Source: Mayamaea pseudoterrestris
Taxonomy: Eukaryota > Bacillariophyta > Bacillariophyceae > Sellaphorales > Sellaphoraceae
Reading direction: 5' to 3'
Assembly: GCA_027923505.1 (NCBI GenBank)
Contig: BROI01000008.1
Coordinates: 1,054,001-1,118,000 of the forward strand
DNA: 64,000 nucleotides
A program made the translations under genes and the position numbers. Every line of letters starts with the position of its first letter. The stretch's first letter is position 1. Below, piece after piece: positions 35,086 to 46,530 of this stretch. The notes under the pieces were generated by a model. The model searched no databases, had not been told where the DNA came from, and saw only the letters and a list, made by a program, of their open reading frames with translations.

Positions 35086-38000
35086 TGCCATGGCATGCTC
35101 AGAATCATGCTAGCAAGGTTGGATCATCACATAAAACCCAACTGAAACTTTGCTGTGTTTGAAACATGAACCTACTTGTTTCAGTCTCAGTCACACCACA
35201 GCCACTGCCAGAATAGCTGCTGTTTTTAAAGTTCCAAGCCTTGGACCTTGTCAAGCACTTTCTGCGGATTGCAGTAGCAGGTTCAGATTCTTGCTGGCCA
35301 GCTTGCATCACTATACAAATCCCATCTGAAACTTTGATGTGGTGGAACCACTTGGAGAACCCTACATGCTATATTCACGCTTGACCACTGGCTGACTGGC
35401 TTCCAAATTGAAACATCTCAACCTTTGACTTTGTCAAACATCTTATCCTGATTGCCATGGCATGCTCAGAATCATGCTAGCAAGGTTGGATCATCACATA
35501 AATCCCAACTGAAACTTTGCTGTGTTTGGCACATGGAGCACCCTCCTTGTTTCAGTCTCAGTCACACCACAGCCACTGCCAGAATAGCTGCTGTTTTCAA
35601 AGTTCCAAGCCTTCAACCTTGTCAAGCACCTTCTGTGGATTGCAGTAGCAGGTTCAGATTCCTGCTGGCCAGGTTGCATCACTATACAAATCCCATCTGA
35701 AACTTTGATGTGGTGGAACCACTTGGAGGAACCTACTTGCTATATTCACCCTTGACCACTGCCTGACTGGTTTCCAAATTGAAACATCTCAACCTTGGAC
35801 TTTGTCAAACAGCTTATCCTGATTGCCATGGCATGCTCAGAATCATGCTAGCAAGGTTGGATCATCACATAAATCCCAACTGAAACTTTGCTGTGTTTGG
35901 CACATGGAGCACCCTCCTTGTTTCAGTCTCAGACACACCACAGCCACTGCCAGAATAGCTGCTGTTTTCAAAGTTCCAAGCCTTGGACCTTGTCAATCAC
36001 CTTCTGGGGAATGCAGTAGCAGGTTCAGAATCTTGCTGGCCAGGTTGCATCACTATACAAATCCCATCTGAAACTTTGATGTGGTGGAACCACTTGGAGA
36101 AACCTACTTGCTATATTCATGCTTGACCACTGGCTGACTGGCTTCCAAATTGGAACATCTCAACCTTTGACTTTGTCAAACATCTTATCCTGATTGCCAT
36201 GGCATGCTCAGAATCATGCGAGCAAGGTTGGATCATCACATAAATCCCAACTGAAACTTTGCTGTGTTTGGCACATGGAGCACCCTCCTTGTTTCAGTCT
36301 CAGTCACACCACAGCCACTGCCAGAATAGCTGCTGTTTTCAAAGTTCCAAGCCTTGGACCTTGTCAAGCACCTTCTGTGGATTGCAGTAGCAGGTTCAGA
36401 TTATTGCTGGCCAGGTTGCATCACTATACAAATCCCATCTGAAACTTTGATGTGGTGGAACCACTTGTAGGAACCTACTAGCTATATTAACGCTTGACCA
36501 CTGGCTGACTGGCTTCCAAATTGGAACATCTCAACCTTTGACTTTGTCAAACATCTTATCCTGATTGCCATGGCATGCTCAGAATCATGCTAGCAAGGTT
36601 GGATCATCACATAAACCCCATCTGAAACTTTGCTGTGTTTGGCACATGCAACACCCTACTTGATTCAGTCGAATTCACACCACAGCCACTGCCAGAATAG
36701 CTGCTGTTTTCAAAGTTCCAAGCCTTCAACCTTGTTAAGCACCTTCTGGGGATTGCAGTAGCAGGTTCAGAATCTTGCTGGCCAGGTTGCATCACTATAC
36801 AAATCCCATCTGAAACTTTGATGTGGTGGAACTACTTGTTGGAACCTACCTGCTATATTCACACATAACCACCACCTGACTGGCTTCCAAATTGAAACAT
36901 CTCAACCTTTGACTTTGTCAAACATCTTATCCTGATTGCGATTGCCATGGCATGCTCAGAATCATGCTAGCAAGGTTGGATCATCACATAAAACCCAACT
37001 GAAACTTTGCTGTGTTTGAAACATGAACCTACTTGTTTCAGTCTCAGTCACACCACAGCCACTGCCAGAATAGCTGCTGTTTTTAAAGTTCCAAGCCTTG
37101 GACCTTGTCAAGCACTTTCTGCGGATTGCAGTAGCAGGTTCAGATTCTTGCTGGCCAGCTTGCATCACTATACAAATCCCATCTGAAACTTTGATGTGGT
37201 GGAACCACTTGGAGAACCCTACATGCTATATTCACGCTTGACCACTGGCTGACTGGCTTCCAAATTGAAACATCTCAACCTTTGACTTTGTCAAACATCT
37301 TATCCTGATTGCCATGGCATGCTCAGAATCATGCTAGCAAGGTTGGATCATCACATAAATCCCAACTGAAACTTTGCTGTGTTTGGCACATGGAGCACCC
37401 TCCTTGTTTCAGTCTCAGTCACACCACAGCCACTGCCAGAATAGCTGCTGTTTTCAAAGTTCCAAGCCTTCAACCTTGTCAAGCACCTTCTGTGGATTGC
37501 AGTAGCAGGTTCAGATTCCTGCTGGCCAGGTTGCATCACTATACAAATCCCATCTGAAACTTTGATGTGGTGGAACCACTTGGAGGAACCTACTTGCTAT
37601 ATTCACCCTTGACCACTGCCTGACTGGTTTCCAAATTGAAACATCTCAACCTTGGACTTTGTCAAACAGCTTATCCTGATTGCCATGGCATGCTCAGAAT
37701 CATGCTAGCAAGGTTGGATCATCACATAAATCCCAACTGAAACTTTGCTGTGTTTGGCACATGGAGCACCCTCCTTGTTTCAGTCTCAGACACACCACAG
37801 CCACTGCCAGAATAGCTGCTGTTTTCAAAGTTCCAAGCCTTGGACCTTGTCAATCACCTTCTGGGGAATGCAGTAGCAGGTTCAGAATCTTGCTGGCCAG
37901 GTTGCATCACTATACAAATCCCATCTGAAACTTTGATGTGGTGGAACCACTTGGAGAAACCTACTTGCTATATTCATGCTTGACCACTGGCTGACTGGCT

Positions 38001-38798
38001 TCCAAATTGGAACATCTCAACCTTTGACTTTGTCAAACATCTTATCCTGATTGCCATGGCATGCTCAGAATCATGCGAGCAAGGTTGGATCATCACATAA
38101 ATCCCAACTGAAACTTTGCTGTGTTTGGCACATGGAGCACCCTCCTTGTTTCAGTCTCAGTCACACCACAGCCACTGCCAGAATAGCTGCTGTTTTCAAA
38201 GTTCCAAGCCTTGGACCTTGTCAAGCACCTTCTGTGGATTGCAGTAGCAGGTTCAGATTATTGCTGGCCAGGTTGCATCACTATACAAATCCCATCTGAA
38301 ACTTTGATGTGGTGGAACCACTTGTAGGAACCTACTAGCTATATTAACGCTTGACCACTGGCTGACTGGCTTCCAAATTGGAACATCTCAACCTTTGACT
38401 TTGTCAAACATCTTATCCTGATTGCCATGGCATGCTCAGAATCATGCTAGCAAGGTTGGATCATCACATAAACCCCATCTGAAACTTTGCTGTGTTTGGC
38501 ACATGCAACACCCTACTTGATTCAGTCGAATTCACACCACAGCCACTGCCAGAATAGCTGCTGTTTTCAAAGTTCCAAGCCTTCAACCTTGTTAAGCACC
38601 TTCTGGGGATTGCAGTAGCAGGTTCAGAATCTTGCTGGCCAGGTTGCATCACTATACAAATCCCATCTGAAACTTTGATGTGGTGGAACTACTTGTTGGA
38701 ACCTACCTGCTATATTCACACATAACCACCACCTGACTGGCTTCCAAATTGAAACATCTCAACCTTTGACTTTGTCAAACATCTTATCCTGATTGCCA
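35086..38798 (+). repeat. Higher-order duplication of about 1857 bp in the satellite
   Basis: Two successive copies of a five-dimer block, about 35086-36941 and 36942-38798. Rare variants recur at 1857 bp (35105/36962, 35452/37309, 36607/38464). The junction shows a 6-bp duplication (GATTGCGATTGCC near 36935). A looser four-dimer relation links the block starting at 33971 to the one at 35452, so this section has duplicated more than once. Confidence 0.9.
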
Positions 38799-39174
38799 TG
38801 GCATGCTCAGAATCATGCTAGCAAGGTTGGATCATCACATAAAACCCAACTGAAATTTCTGTGTTTTGGCCCATAGAACACCCTACTTGTTTCAGTCTCA
38901 GTCACACCACAGCCACTGCCAGAATTGCTGCTGTATTCAAAGTTCCAAGCCTTGGATCTTGTCAAGCACCCTCTGCAGATTGCAGTAGCAGGTTTAGATT
39001 CTTGGTGGCTAGGTTGCATCACTATTCAAATCCCATCTGAAACTTTGATGTGGTGGAACCAATTGGAGGAACCTTTGCTATTTGCCAGACCAAAGCCGCG
39101 GGACTCGGATGCAAACCTTTAGCTACAGTCTCGTAACCTAGTAATCTCAAAGTTGCAGAAGATTGTAACGTCTG

Positions 39175-39711
39175 CTAGTAGACAAGGTCGTGAGCAACCC
39201 TCAAATTAGGACGGCGCCCTGGATAGCCTTGAGCGTTGACTTCCTGGGAGCTTTCTCGAAGGTAATGCTGCACAGAAGGAGCAGACCATCTGAGACGGAA
39301 AGCAATCTCCTGTATATCAAGACCTGCGTTTTGCAAGGCAACAGCTGCTGTGACCCTGTTGGAATGGGCCACTATGCGGGTCACATTCTGGCGGAGGAAA
39401 TGTTTTGGGTTTGGGTATGCTCCAACCACTGCTGCCCGCATCACTTTAATAATGTCGCGAGACTGGAGATAGTCATAACTCCCCGTGGCTGATGTGTGGA
39501 AGACTCCCAATGGCTCTTTGAAAGGCTTGCGGTGTAGGCAACGCGCTCTGCCAATGATGGATATGCTTGCGGCGATGGGGCAAATGAATGGATGCCCCGA
39601 GCGCTTAAATTTTCGTATGGTGAAATTGGTTTGGCTCTTGTCATAGCGAAAGCGCAGGTGCAGTTCTGCTGCTGAACTCTGATGCTGGAGCAACTTGTCA
39701 GCACTGCGTTC
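39175..39711 (-). mobile_element. Tyrosine-recombinase part of the fossil element
   Basis: About 180 codons of recombinase C-terminal character. A box-II-like AHSNRVTAA (HxxR pattern), then ALQNAGLDIQEIAFRLRW, then a YLR motif have the spacing seen in tyrosine recombinases of YR retrotransposons. It abuts satellite sequence at its upstream edge. Treated as a fossil. Confidence 0.7.
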
Positions 39712-40411
39712 AAAGTTCCAAGCCTTGGACCTTGTCAAACACCTTCTGCGGATTGCAGTAGCAGGTTCAGATTCTGTGTTGTAGTGTTGCATCACTTTAC
39801 AAATCCACTGGCATTTTTGTGGGGCCCCCTGGACCGATATTCACACATAATCACTGCCTGACTGGCTTCCAAATTGGAACATCTCAACCTTTGACTTTGT
39901 CAAACAAACCTATCCCTGATTGCCATGGCATGCTCAGAATCATGCTTGCAAGGTTGGATCATCACATAAATCCCAACTGAAATTTTGCTGTGTTTGCAAC
40001 AACATGAACAGTCTCAGTACACCACACCACTGCCAGAATTGCTGCTGTATTCAAAGTTCCAAGCCTTGGACCTTGTCAAACACCTTCTGCGGATTGCAGT
40101 AGCAGGTTCAGATTCTTGGTGGCCAGGTTGCATCACTTTTACAAATCCCATCTGAAACTTTGATGTGGTGGAACCACTTGGAGGAACCTACTTGCTATAT
40201 TCACACATAAGCCACTGGCTGACTATGGTGGCTCCAACTGAACATCCAACCTTTCCTGATTCTGGCTCTCATCTTCAGGTTGGATCATCACATAAATCCC
40301 AACTGAAACTTTTGCTGTGTTTGGCACCATGAACACACGTTTCCAAGTCACACCACAGCCACTGCCAGAATTGCTGCTGTATTCAAAGTTCCAAGCCTTG
40401 GACTTTGTCAA
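39712..40411 (+). repeat. Two-unit satellite block inside the fossil element
   Basis: About 1.9 degenerate units of the 371-bp satellite, same orientation as the main arrays. It begins at TTCAAAGTTCCAAGCCTTGG and ends just after a second copy of the same block (near 40395-40411), so both edges lie at nearly the same position of the unit. It is more diverged than most units in the arrays. Confidence 0.85.
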
Positions 40412-42150
40412 ACACGCATATTGAACTTGCAGCTTGCCAGGTTGTCATTGTTAAGCCTCCACATGAAGAGCAAGGTGAGGTTCCAGCCTCCTATACCTTT
40501 GGTACTGGCGTCGCTTTTCATGATGTTGGTAGGTTCGCGAGCTACCATGAGGCCAATGGGTTTGTGCCAGACGTGCTGCCATTTTGGATTGTTGAGTGTA
40601 GGATACAACATGCGTAGATCATCCAGCACCTCCTTTGATAACAAAATCCTTCCTTTACGCCACCAAGCTCGAGTGCTTGGTTTCTTAGAGTCATTGACTC
40701 TGCGTTTCTTGCTGTCAAGTCTCTTTGCTTGCTCATCTGCCTGGCGCGCCGCATCAGAAAGCGATTGTTGCACTCGAATGGCGAGGAAATCGGCTAGGTC
40801 GGCGACGAAAGCACCATGCCGCATGAGGCCCACTAAAGAAGATTTGTCGGCTGCCGTGATAATTACCTGTTTGAATTGTTTGTTCTGTAGCCATTCGTCA
40901 TTCATTTGCTCGAGCATAATGGCGAGCTTGCGTTGCTTAGCATCCGGCCATCCAACTGTCATGCGGCGCGTATCCCAGTCGAGGCCAAGGTATGTTAGCT
41001 GATGGGAGACATCGCATTTCCATTTCCTGTCATTGATACACGGGGAGCGATGCCTGGGGTTTGGCTCGCCAAAAACCACTCGAGCGGCAATGACACTGCG
41101 GTGAATGGCTTCCTGGATAGTAGCTCGTGTTGCCACCACCCCTTGATCATCCACAAAGCTCGAGAAGCCGTACTTGTAATCTGGACCAAGCAGATTGTCG
41201 GTACCCGTGTTGTAACAATCCCGCACTGCTGTGACAATAGTGGGTTCTTGGCAGGACTAAGATGGTAAAGTCCGTGGACCCAATATAAGGGTCGCTTGTC
41301 CCGGGATTCCCCAGTCTCAGTCACGCCACCACCAAAGATCATTCCAACTGGGATCACCAACCAGTGGTCTAACACCGTAGCAAATGCGACCGCAATATCT
41401 GGATGGTAATGTAACCAACGGAACGCGGCTGAAATATCGTCTGCCGCAATGTACAACTCCTCTTGTGGATGGTCCAGGCGAAGATTGTAGATTAACTTGA
41501 CCAGTCGGTGGATAACAGAGCCATAGTAGACCTTTGGATTTTGTTGTTCGTCGTGGTCTGTAGTTCTGAGCTTTGCAATCTGACTATTGACATTGCCGCG
41601 ATCCCCAGGATAAAAGGGCGTTGATGGGTCGTTAATGAGGCGGCCCTCGTCGCCAACTCTGCCTGGCTTGGGCGGTATGTAGGAGATGAGTGCTAGGAAG
41701 AGTCCTGGAATATACTTCCAGAGAAAATGAGGAAACATGATGTGATATGACAGTTTCTCCTCCTTTCTGTATTTCTCCATGACGTCGTCCCAGCAATGCT
41801 CCAGGCCTCGATTGTTTTCTTTTTCCCGCTTTGCAACGTCCCTAATAGGGCAGCGGAACTTGCTGATACCAGGAACGCCCTCGTCGATGGCGTGCAGTGC
41901 CTTGTCGAAAGCAATGGGTGGGTAATCCCTTAGGATGACCTTGCGCCGGACCGCTGTGATAACGTCGCGACAAAGATGCCTTGTTGAAAGCAATGGGTGG
42001 GTAATCCCTTGGGATGACCTTGCGCCGGACCGCTGTGATAACGTCGCGACAAAGAGAGCGATCTTGATTTTGCTGTGTATATTCTCCTCCCAGCCACCGG
42101 AGCAGGTCACCATAATTAAAATCACACCGAAGCAGCGCGGCTCCCATGTC
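40412..42150 (-). mobile_element. Reverse transcriptase and RNase H part of the fossil element
   Basis: RT-like motifs visible in translation include ADDISAAFRWLHYHP (first catalytic Asp block), FVDD (the YxDD-box equivalent) and YLGLDWD followed by a thumb-like segment. Downstream, SDASTKGIGGW is typical of the RNase H of DIRS/Ty3-related elements. Family assignment is from motifs by eye. Treated as a fossil; it is not intact. Confidence 0.72.
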
Positions 42151-45100
42151 CAGAACTCGAGTGGGGCAAATAGGGGTTAAGTCTAGCGCTGGATAATGGC
42201 GTTCGACACGTAGGTGATGGACCGCTCTTGTCGATGTGCGGTAGCGTAAGCTTGCGTATTCATGCGTCTTGTCGCGGAGTGTGAAGGCCATGAGTCGCCG
42301 CAGCGACACACGTAGGTAATCCCACATGATATGTACGATGTGGAAAAAGGAAGGGCAGTCATGCTCCGTCTGGAGATTGTCTGTTTCCTTCCCCCAACCT
42401 TGTCGTCGGCGCGACCAGACCAAGTCGTCCAAATGTAGCATACTCGCCGAGCCGTAAAGCGGGTGATTATTCTGAGGGTTTGCGGCCTGGAGAGCCAGAG
42501 AGTCTTCTGTATCAAGGAAAGGCCAAACAGGCGCAATCACTGTAGCGAAATATTGATTATAGTCCACAAGCGCTGGCCACGCCACTTTTGAATGCGGCTG
42601 CTGTCGTCGTAGGTTTTGTTTTCGAGGCTGTGCAGTATCATTGAATGGCGGTAGCAGCGACCTGAGCGACGATGTTGCTGTCGATGTTTCTGTCTGCTCA
42701 TGTTGAATGGCCGGCGCTGTCGGAGCGATGACCCGAGGAGGTGCGGGAAGTGTCGGAGCGGTGTCACGAGTAGGTGCGCTTGCTGAAACTGTGATGGTGG
42801 TGGCTGCGAGGCGCTCCAAAGGATCGGCCATCGCCGGTGCCGGAACAATGGGCGTCCCGCTGCCTCGTGGGGCGACTGCTGGGCGCGAGTCGATGATGCT
42901 TGGCAATGGTAGTCAGGAGGAGGTAATGCGCGTGTATTCGGCGGTTGCTTGGAATTTTGCTCTGACGGGCCCTCGCTGAAGAAAATTAGTCAACTGCAAC
43001 AGGCTTTCTCGTGTCCATGGCTGTTGCGTTTGCCGGATGTCAATTTCACAGCGATTACAAGCGGCCGAATTGCACCCTTGCATGCCAGCAATGATGAACG
43101 GGAAGCAAACTTGTTTCCCTTGCAGGATTGGAGCCGATATCTGAGCTCTTGTCCATGTTCCCAAAATATCTTTCACATTTCGCACAGATGGTTCTGGATT
43201 GTCCACAAAACGAATTAATGGCACTGGCGCACGACGGTACGTACCAACGTTTGGCGGCAGCTGGCGTTGCTGTTGCTGTGGCGGATGTTGTTGCTGCTGG
43301 GGATTGTGTCGCGGATTACCCAGCGCGGCGACCCGATCTGGTCTCACCGCCGGGTTTGCCTGCTGTTGTAATGGCCTAGCCGGTTGTATGTCTGGCAAGA
43401 TAGCTTGACTATAGAAAGCATTGATTGGCAATGTGTGTGCGGTAAATACCGTTGCGTTGAATGAGCTGCTGCAATCCTGTCGCCAGTCGTGAAGGACTGT
43501 TTTAAGTGTGGCGTAGTCGCGGACTCTGATGCTTGTCTCAAAAACGCAAAGGTCAGAGCGTGCCGGTTCCTCCCAGAGAAGAATTGGTAAGCAGTGTTGT
43601 TCCATGGTATGCGTCACTGCCCAATCAAGAAATATTTGAATGAGGTTGCTGAGGCTGACGAGGACAGCGTTTGAGGCTGCGACTTGATGACGAGCCGGCA
43701 TACGATCCCAAGCTTGCTGTGTTTGACTCTTGGAAAGGTGTTCAACCAGCCAGTGTAGATGACCGGCGAAAGGAGACGAGACCATGAATGGAGAGAGCTC
43801 ATCGTTCAATTGCTGTAGATGACGGAAGCGACTCGGAAAATGGAAGACGACGTGTAGCCACCAACCAAGATTTTTAATCAACTGCACCATTTTATTGCAA
43901 GGAACTCCCTCCCCTGGTAGGCGAAAGGTATTGCCAAGAATGGTAGGGAGGAAGTGGTAGGGTGTAATGCTCGCGCTCAGTGCGGATGGAGAAACTTGGA
44001 AAGTTGTACCCGCGGACACCACTCCCGACTGTAATGCCCTGAGTATTTCAGTCTTGGTGTAGAAGGTATCACCCTCGAGCAGTGGCCGGAAGTATGTAGG
44101 AAAGGACGAGCGTAATGTTGCTTCATATTCTGTCTGTAGGAAATTGCGCATGAATACGCAACTGCTTGCTCACGATCCTGGCAGATGGAATCCAACAACT
44201 GGAATGCCATGGGCTCAACGCCTAATGGGCAGCTGACGGAGTTGAGCATGGCGCCCTTCACGAACAACTGTCGCCTTGTAGGATACTGTTCCGTAGATTA
44301 GGGTTCCCATGGCAGGCTCGGTCATGTAGCTTTGCATTTGAGTCGTCAATTGCTCAAACGGCAGGTACAGACCCGAGGCAACTGCCAGTTGTACCGTTGG
44401 CTGATGCCGCTGAGGGAGCTTCATTCTTGGAGGCGTTGAAGGAGGGTTCGGTGGACGTTTGGAGCCCACGTATTTGACTGAATCTCCGTCTTCACTAGTC
44501 TGGTGATGAGACACGAATAGTGTTTTAGCTGTGCCAGGAAGTCCGTCCGCTCGTTTGCGTCGTTCGTCGTCATACCAAGATGGCGGGTTTCTGTCTGGGT
44601 CGTTATGTTTCAACTGCAGCGGAGAGCCAACTCCAGCACTGAACCAGTCATTAAAAACCTGCGCTACCAAGTCTCCAATGGGTGGTCTTGACCTTGTCGT
44701 TGCCGCGGAGCTTGGAGTGTTGTTTTCCATGTGAGAAGTCTTTGTAACGATGCGCAGCTTTGCTAGATCCGCTGCCGAGGTGGAGGCCGAGATATCCACA
44801 CGAGCGAAGCGATCTAACCAACTCGGGAGTCCTTGGCGAAGGAAATTGATCTCAAATTGTTTGCACCAGTTGGATGTCTTTATGTTCAACAATCCTGCGA
44901 GATACCACATGTTTTCCATGCGGGTTTCGTGAAACTTTGCCATCTGTGGCGAGTTTTGAAAGATGGTCTGTGCGTTTTGTCCCAGCAAAATAAGCTTGTC
45001 GTGCCAGTTTGGTTCTAAAGTATGTACCAAGTGATCCCACAAGATTTTTGATCGAATGACTAGCTCAGGATGATGAAACGTTTGTTGTGCAAGCAACGAT

Positions 45101-46439
45101 GACTTTTCTTTCCAGGCCTCCCAAGTGGCTGTCACCTGCGACATGATCCATGTTTCAGTTTTCATGTCGTCGGCACTCTCTCTGCATCCCTTGAGCCAAA
45201 TAGTGAGAAGGCGATTGTCGTCCATCCAGTCGTATACTTCATTTGGCAGCCCCGTAAAGGCGATGCAGTGCGCTTTCAACTGCTCGGCTGTAGTGCAGAC
45301 GGCCGGATCCAATGGTAAACCGATCGGCATGCCGTGGTTTGGAGGGAGAAAGAAGCACCCCAAATCTTTGTTGTCGAATGCTGTAACTCTCTATCGGTGG
45401 CGTACGCTAAAACTGGCTTTTCTCCATATTGATATAAAGGCGGGCCCTCCCAGTGGCCAGTGCCTCCAATAAGCTCGTGCTCGAACGAGCCTGCGTCTGG
45501 CAGTTCTTCCTCGTGAATGCAGAGCATCACAGGTTGTAGCATCTTGTCACCGCGCGGAAATACAGCCATGTCCATCTTGATTTCCTCGAACCATTCTTCA
45601 CGTGTAGACTGCAATGGGGCTCGTGTTTGCCTTGATAGACTCGCGAGGATTGGAACCATTGCTTGAGGCGCGTCAAACCCGCTGGGTGATAGCAAGAGTG
45701 TCGGCTCGACCGGGTCGTCAGTATCCGACAGACCTTCATTATCCATCTCTGGTCCATTGGTAACTGAATGGCCGAGCTTTGTGTCATGGAGAGAATACTT
45801 TTCGCCAAGCGCCGTTCCTGACGGCATGGCTGAGCAAATGATAACCAGCTGCTCTTTTCCTGGGTGCGTTTCATCAGCGCCCGGGGCTCCTGCGCCCGAG
45901 TACTGCTTGCGTAAGGATGAGAGTGTCAAGATGCCTCCAATATTTTCCGTCGTTAAGAGCTTGAGGCGAGTAGGCGTTCCATGCCACATGTGTTTTCCAT
46001 CACCGTCGAGGCCTTCCTGCTTGGTCATCTCCTTGTTCAAAGCGTAAACTTCCTCCTTCGTCAGGACCACCTGCCCTTCAGTCCAACCATCAATCTGCAA
46101 CTCCATAGCTGCGGCTCTCTCCTCTCTCTTGGGCGTCTCCTCCCCCAGCCACGTAGTCGAGGCCTTGGTTTGGATCGGCAAACGGAAAGCAGGCGAAGCG
46201 CCCCCAAACTCTTTGAGAGCTCCAGGGAAACGGACGAGCGTCATGATCAAGAAAACGAGAGAATAGGGAGCAAAGAAAACGCGGTTCGAGCAACAAAGGC
46301 AAGAACAAACAACAGAGAGCTTGCTAGACAACAACAAGGTCGGCAAGCTAACCAAAGGAATGGGAGGCAACCCGATCAACATCGGCATGTGGTCTGCCCG
46401 TTGTCGGTAGCTGTTCCCATTCTTCTCTCCCCGCACCAC
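42151..46439 (-). mobile_element. Gag-like and leader part of the fossil element
   Basis: A long stretch, open over much of its length, upstream of the RT region. It holds a helical, Trp-rich segment of capsid-like character (about 44.2-45.3 kb) and a Gln/Pro-rich segment followed by a short Cys cluster of knuckle-like spacing (about 43.0-43.4 kb). No significant family is recognised by eye; the assignment rests on position and composition. Treated as a fossil. Confidence 0.5.
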
Positions 46440-46466
46440 TGATGATGTGACTATCGATCACAGTGT

Positions 46467-46489
46467 ACTCATAAGGGTATCTTATGAGT
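46467..46489. repeat. Perfect short palindrome at the edge of the fossil element
   Basis: ACTCATAAG at 46467-46475 and CTTATGAGT at 46481-46489 form a 9-bp stem with a 5-nt loop, about 40 bp from the satellite junction. It could be a terminal feature of the element or chance. Confidence 0.5.
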
Positions 46490-46530
46490 GTCCCCAAGGC
46501 AGTCTCCTCAAAGCATCCGCCCTGAGCCGG

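Larger units (their letters stand above)
24033..39080 (+). repeat. 371-bp satellite array, left block (about 40 units)
   Basis: Near-continuous tandem array. The block CCATGGCATGCTCAGAATCA recurs every 371 bp (for example near 27156, 28270, 28641, 30125 and 30496). Each unit is a diverged dimer: monomer A begins AATCCCAACTGAAACTTTG, monomer B begins AATCCCATCTGAAACTTTG about 188 bp later, and the two align along most of their length. Small frames of 62 codons on the minus strand and 77-82 codons on the plus strand recur in each unit but differ only as satellite variants do; 371 is not a multiple of three, so no long frame forms. Left units carry Gly/His-type variants (AGAACTGCTGCTG), while units after about 33 kb carry the AGAATAGCTGCTG type that dominates the right block. 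Confidence 0.97.
39081..46530 (-). mobile_element. Fossil tyrosine-recombinase retroelement (DIRS-like), embedded in the satellite
   Basis: Minus-strand element with, in order of reading, a Gag-like region, a reverse transcriptase/RNase H region and a tyrosine-recombinase C-terminal part, the order known for DIRS-like YR retrotransposons. It lies between the two satellite blocks. It is broken in several places (of the order of five), and a block of satellite sits between its RT/RNase H and recombinase parts. Satellite phase is not continuous across it: roughly 95 bp of the unit is missing between the two edges, so this is not a clean simple insertion. No direct terminal repeats were recognised. 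Age looks moderate: domains are still readable by eye. Confidence 0.75.

Noticed and set aside
39720-39795. Extension of the recombinase frame into satellite sequence
   Set aside because: The added codons are the ordinary minus-strand satellite frame running on by chance past the junction, not recombinase sequence.
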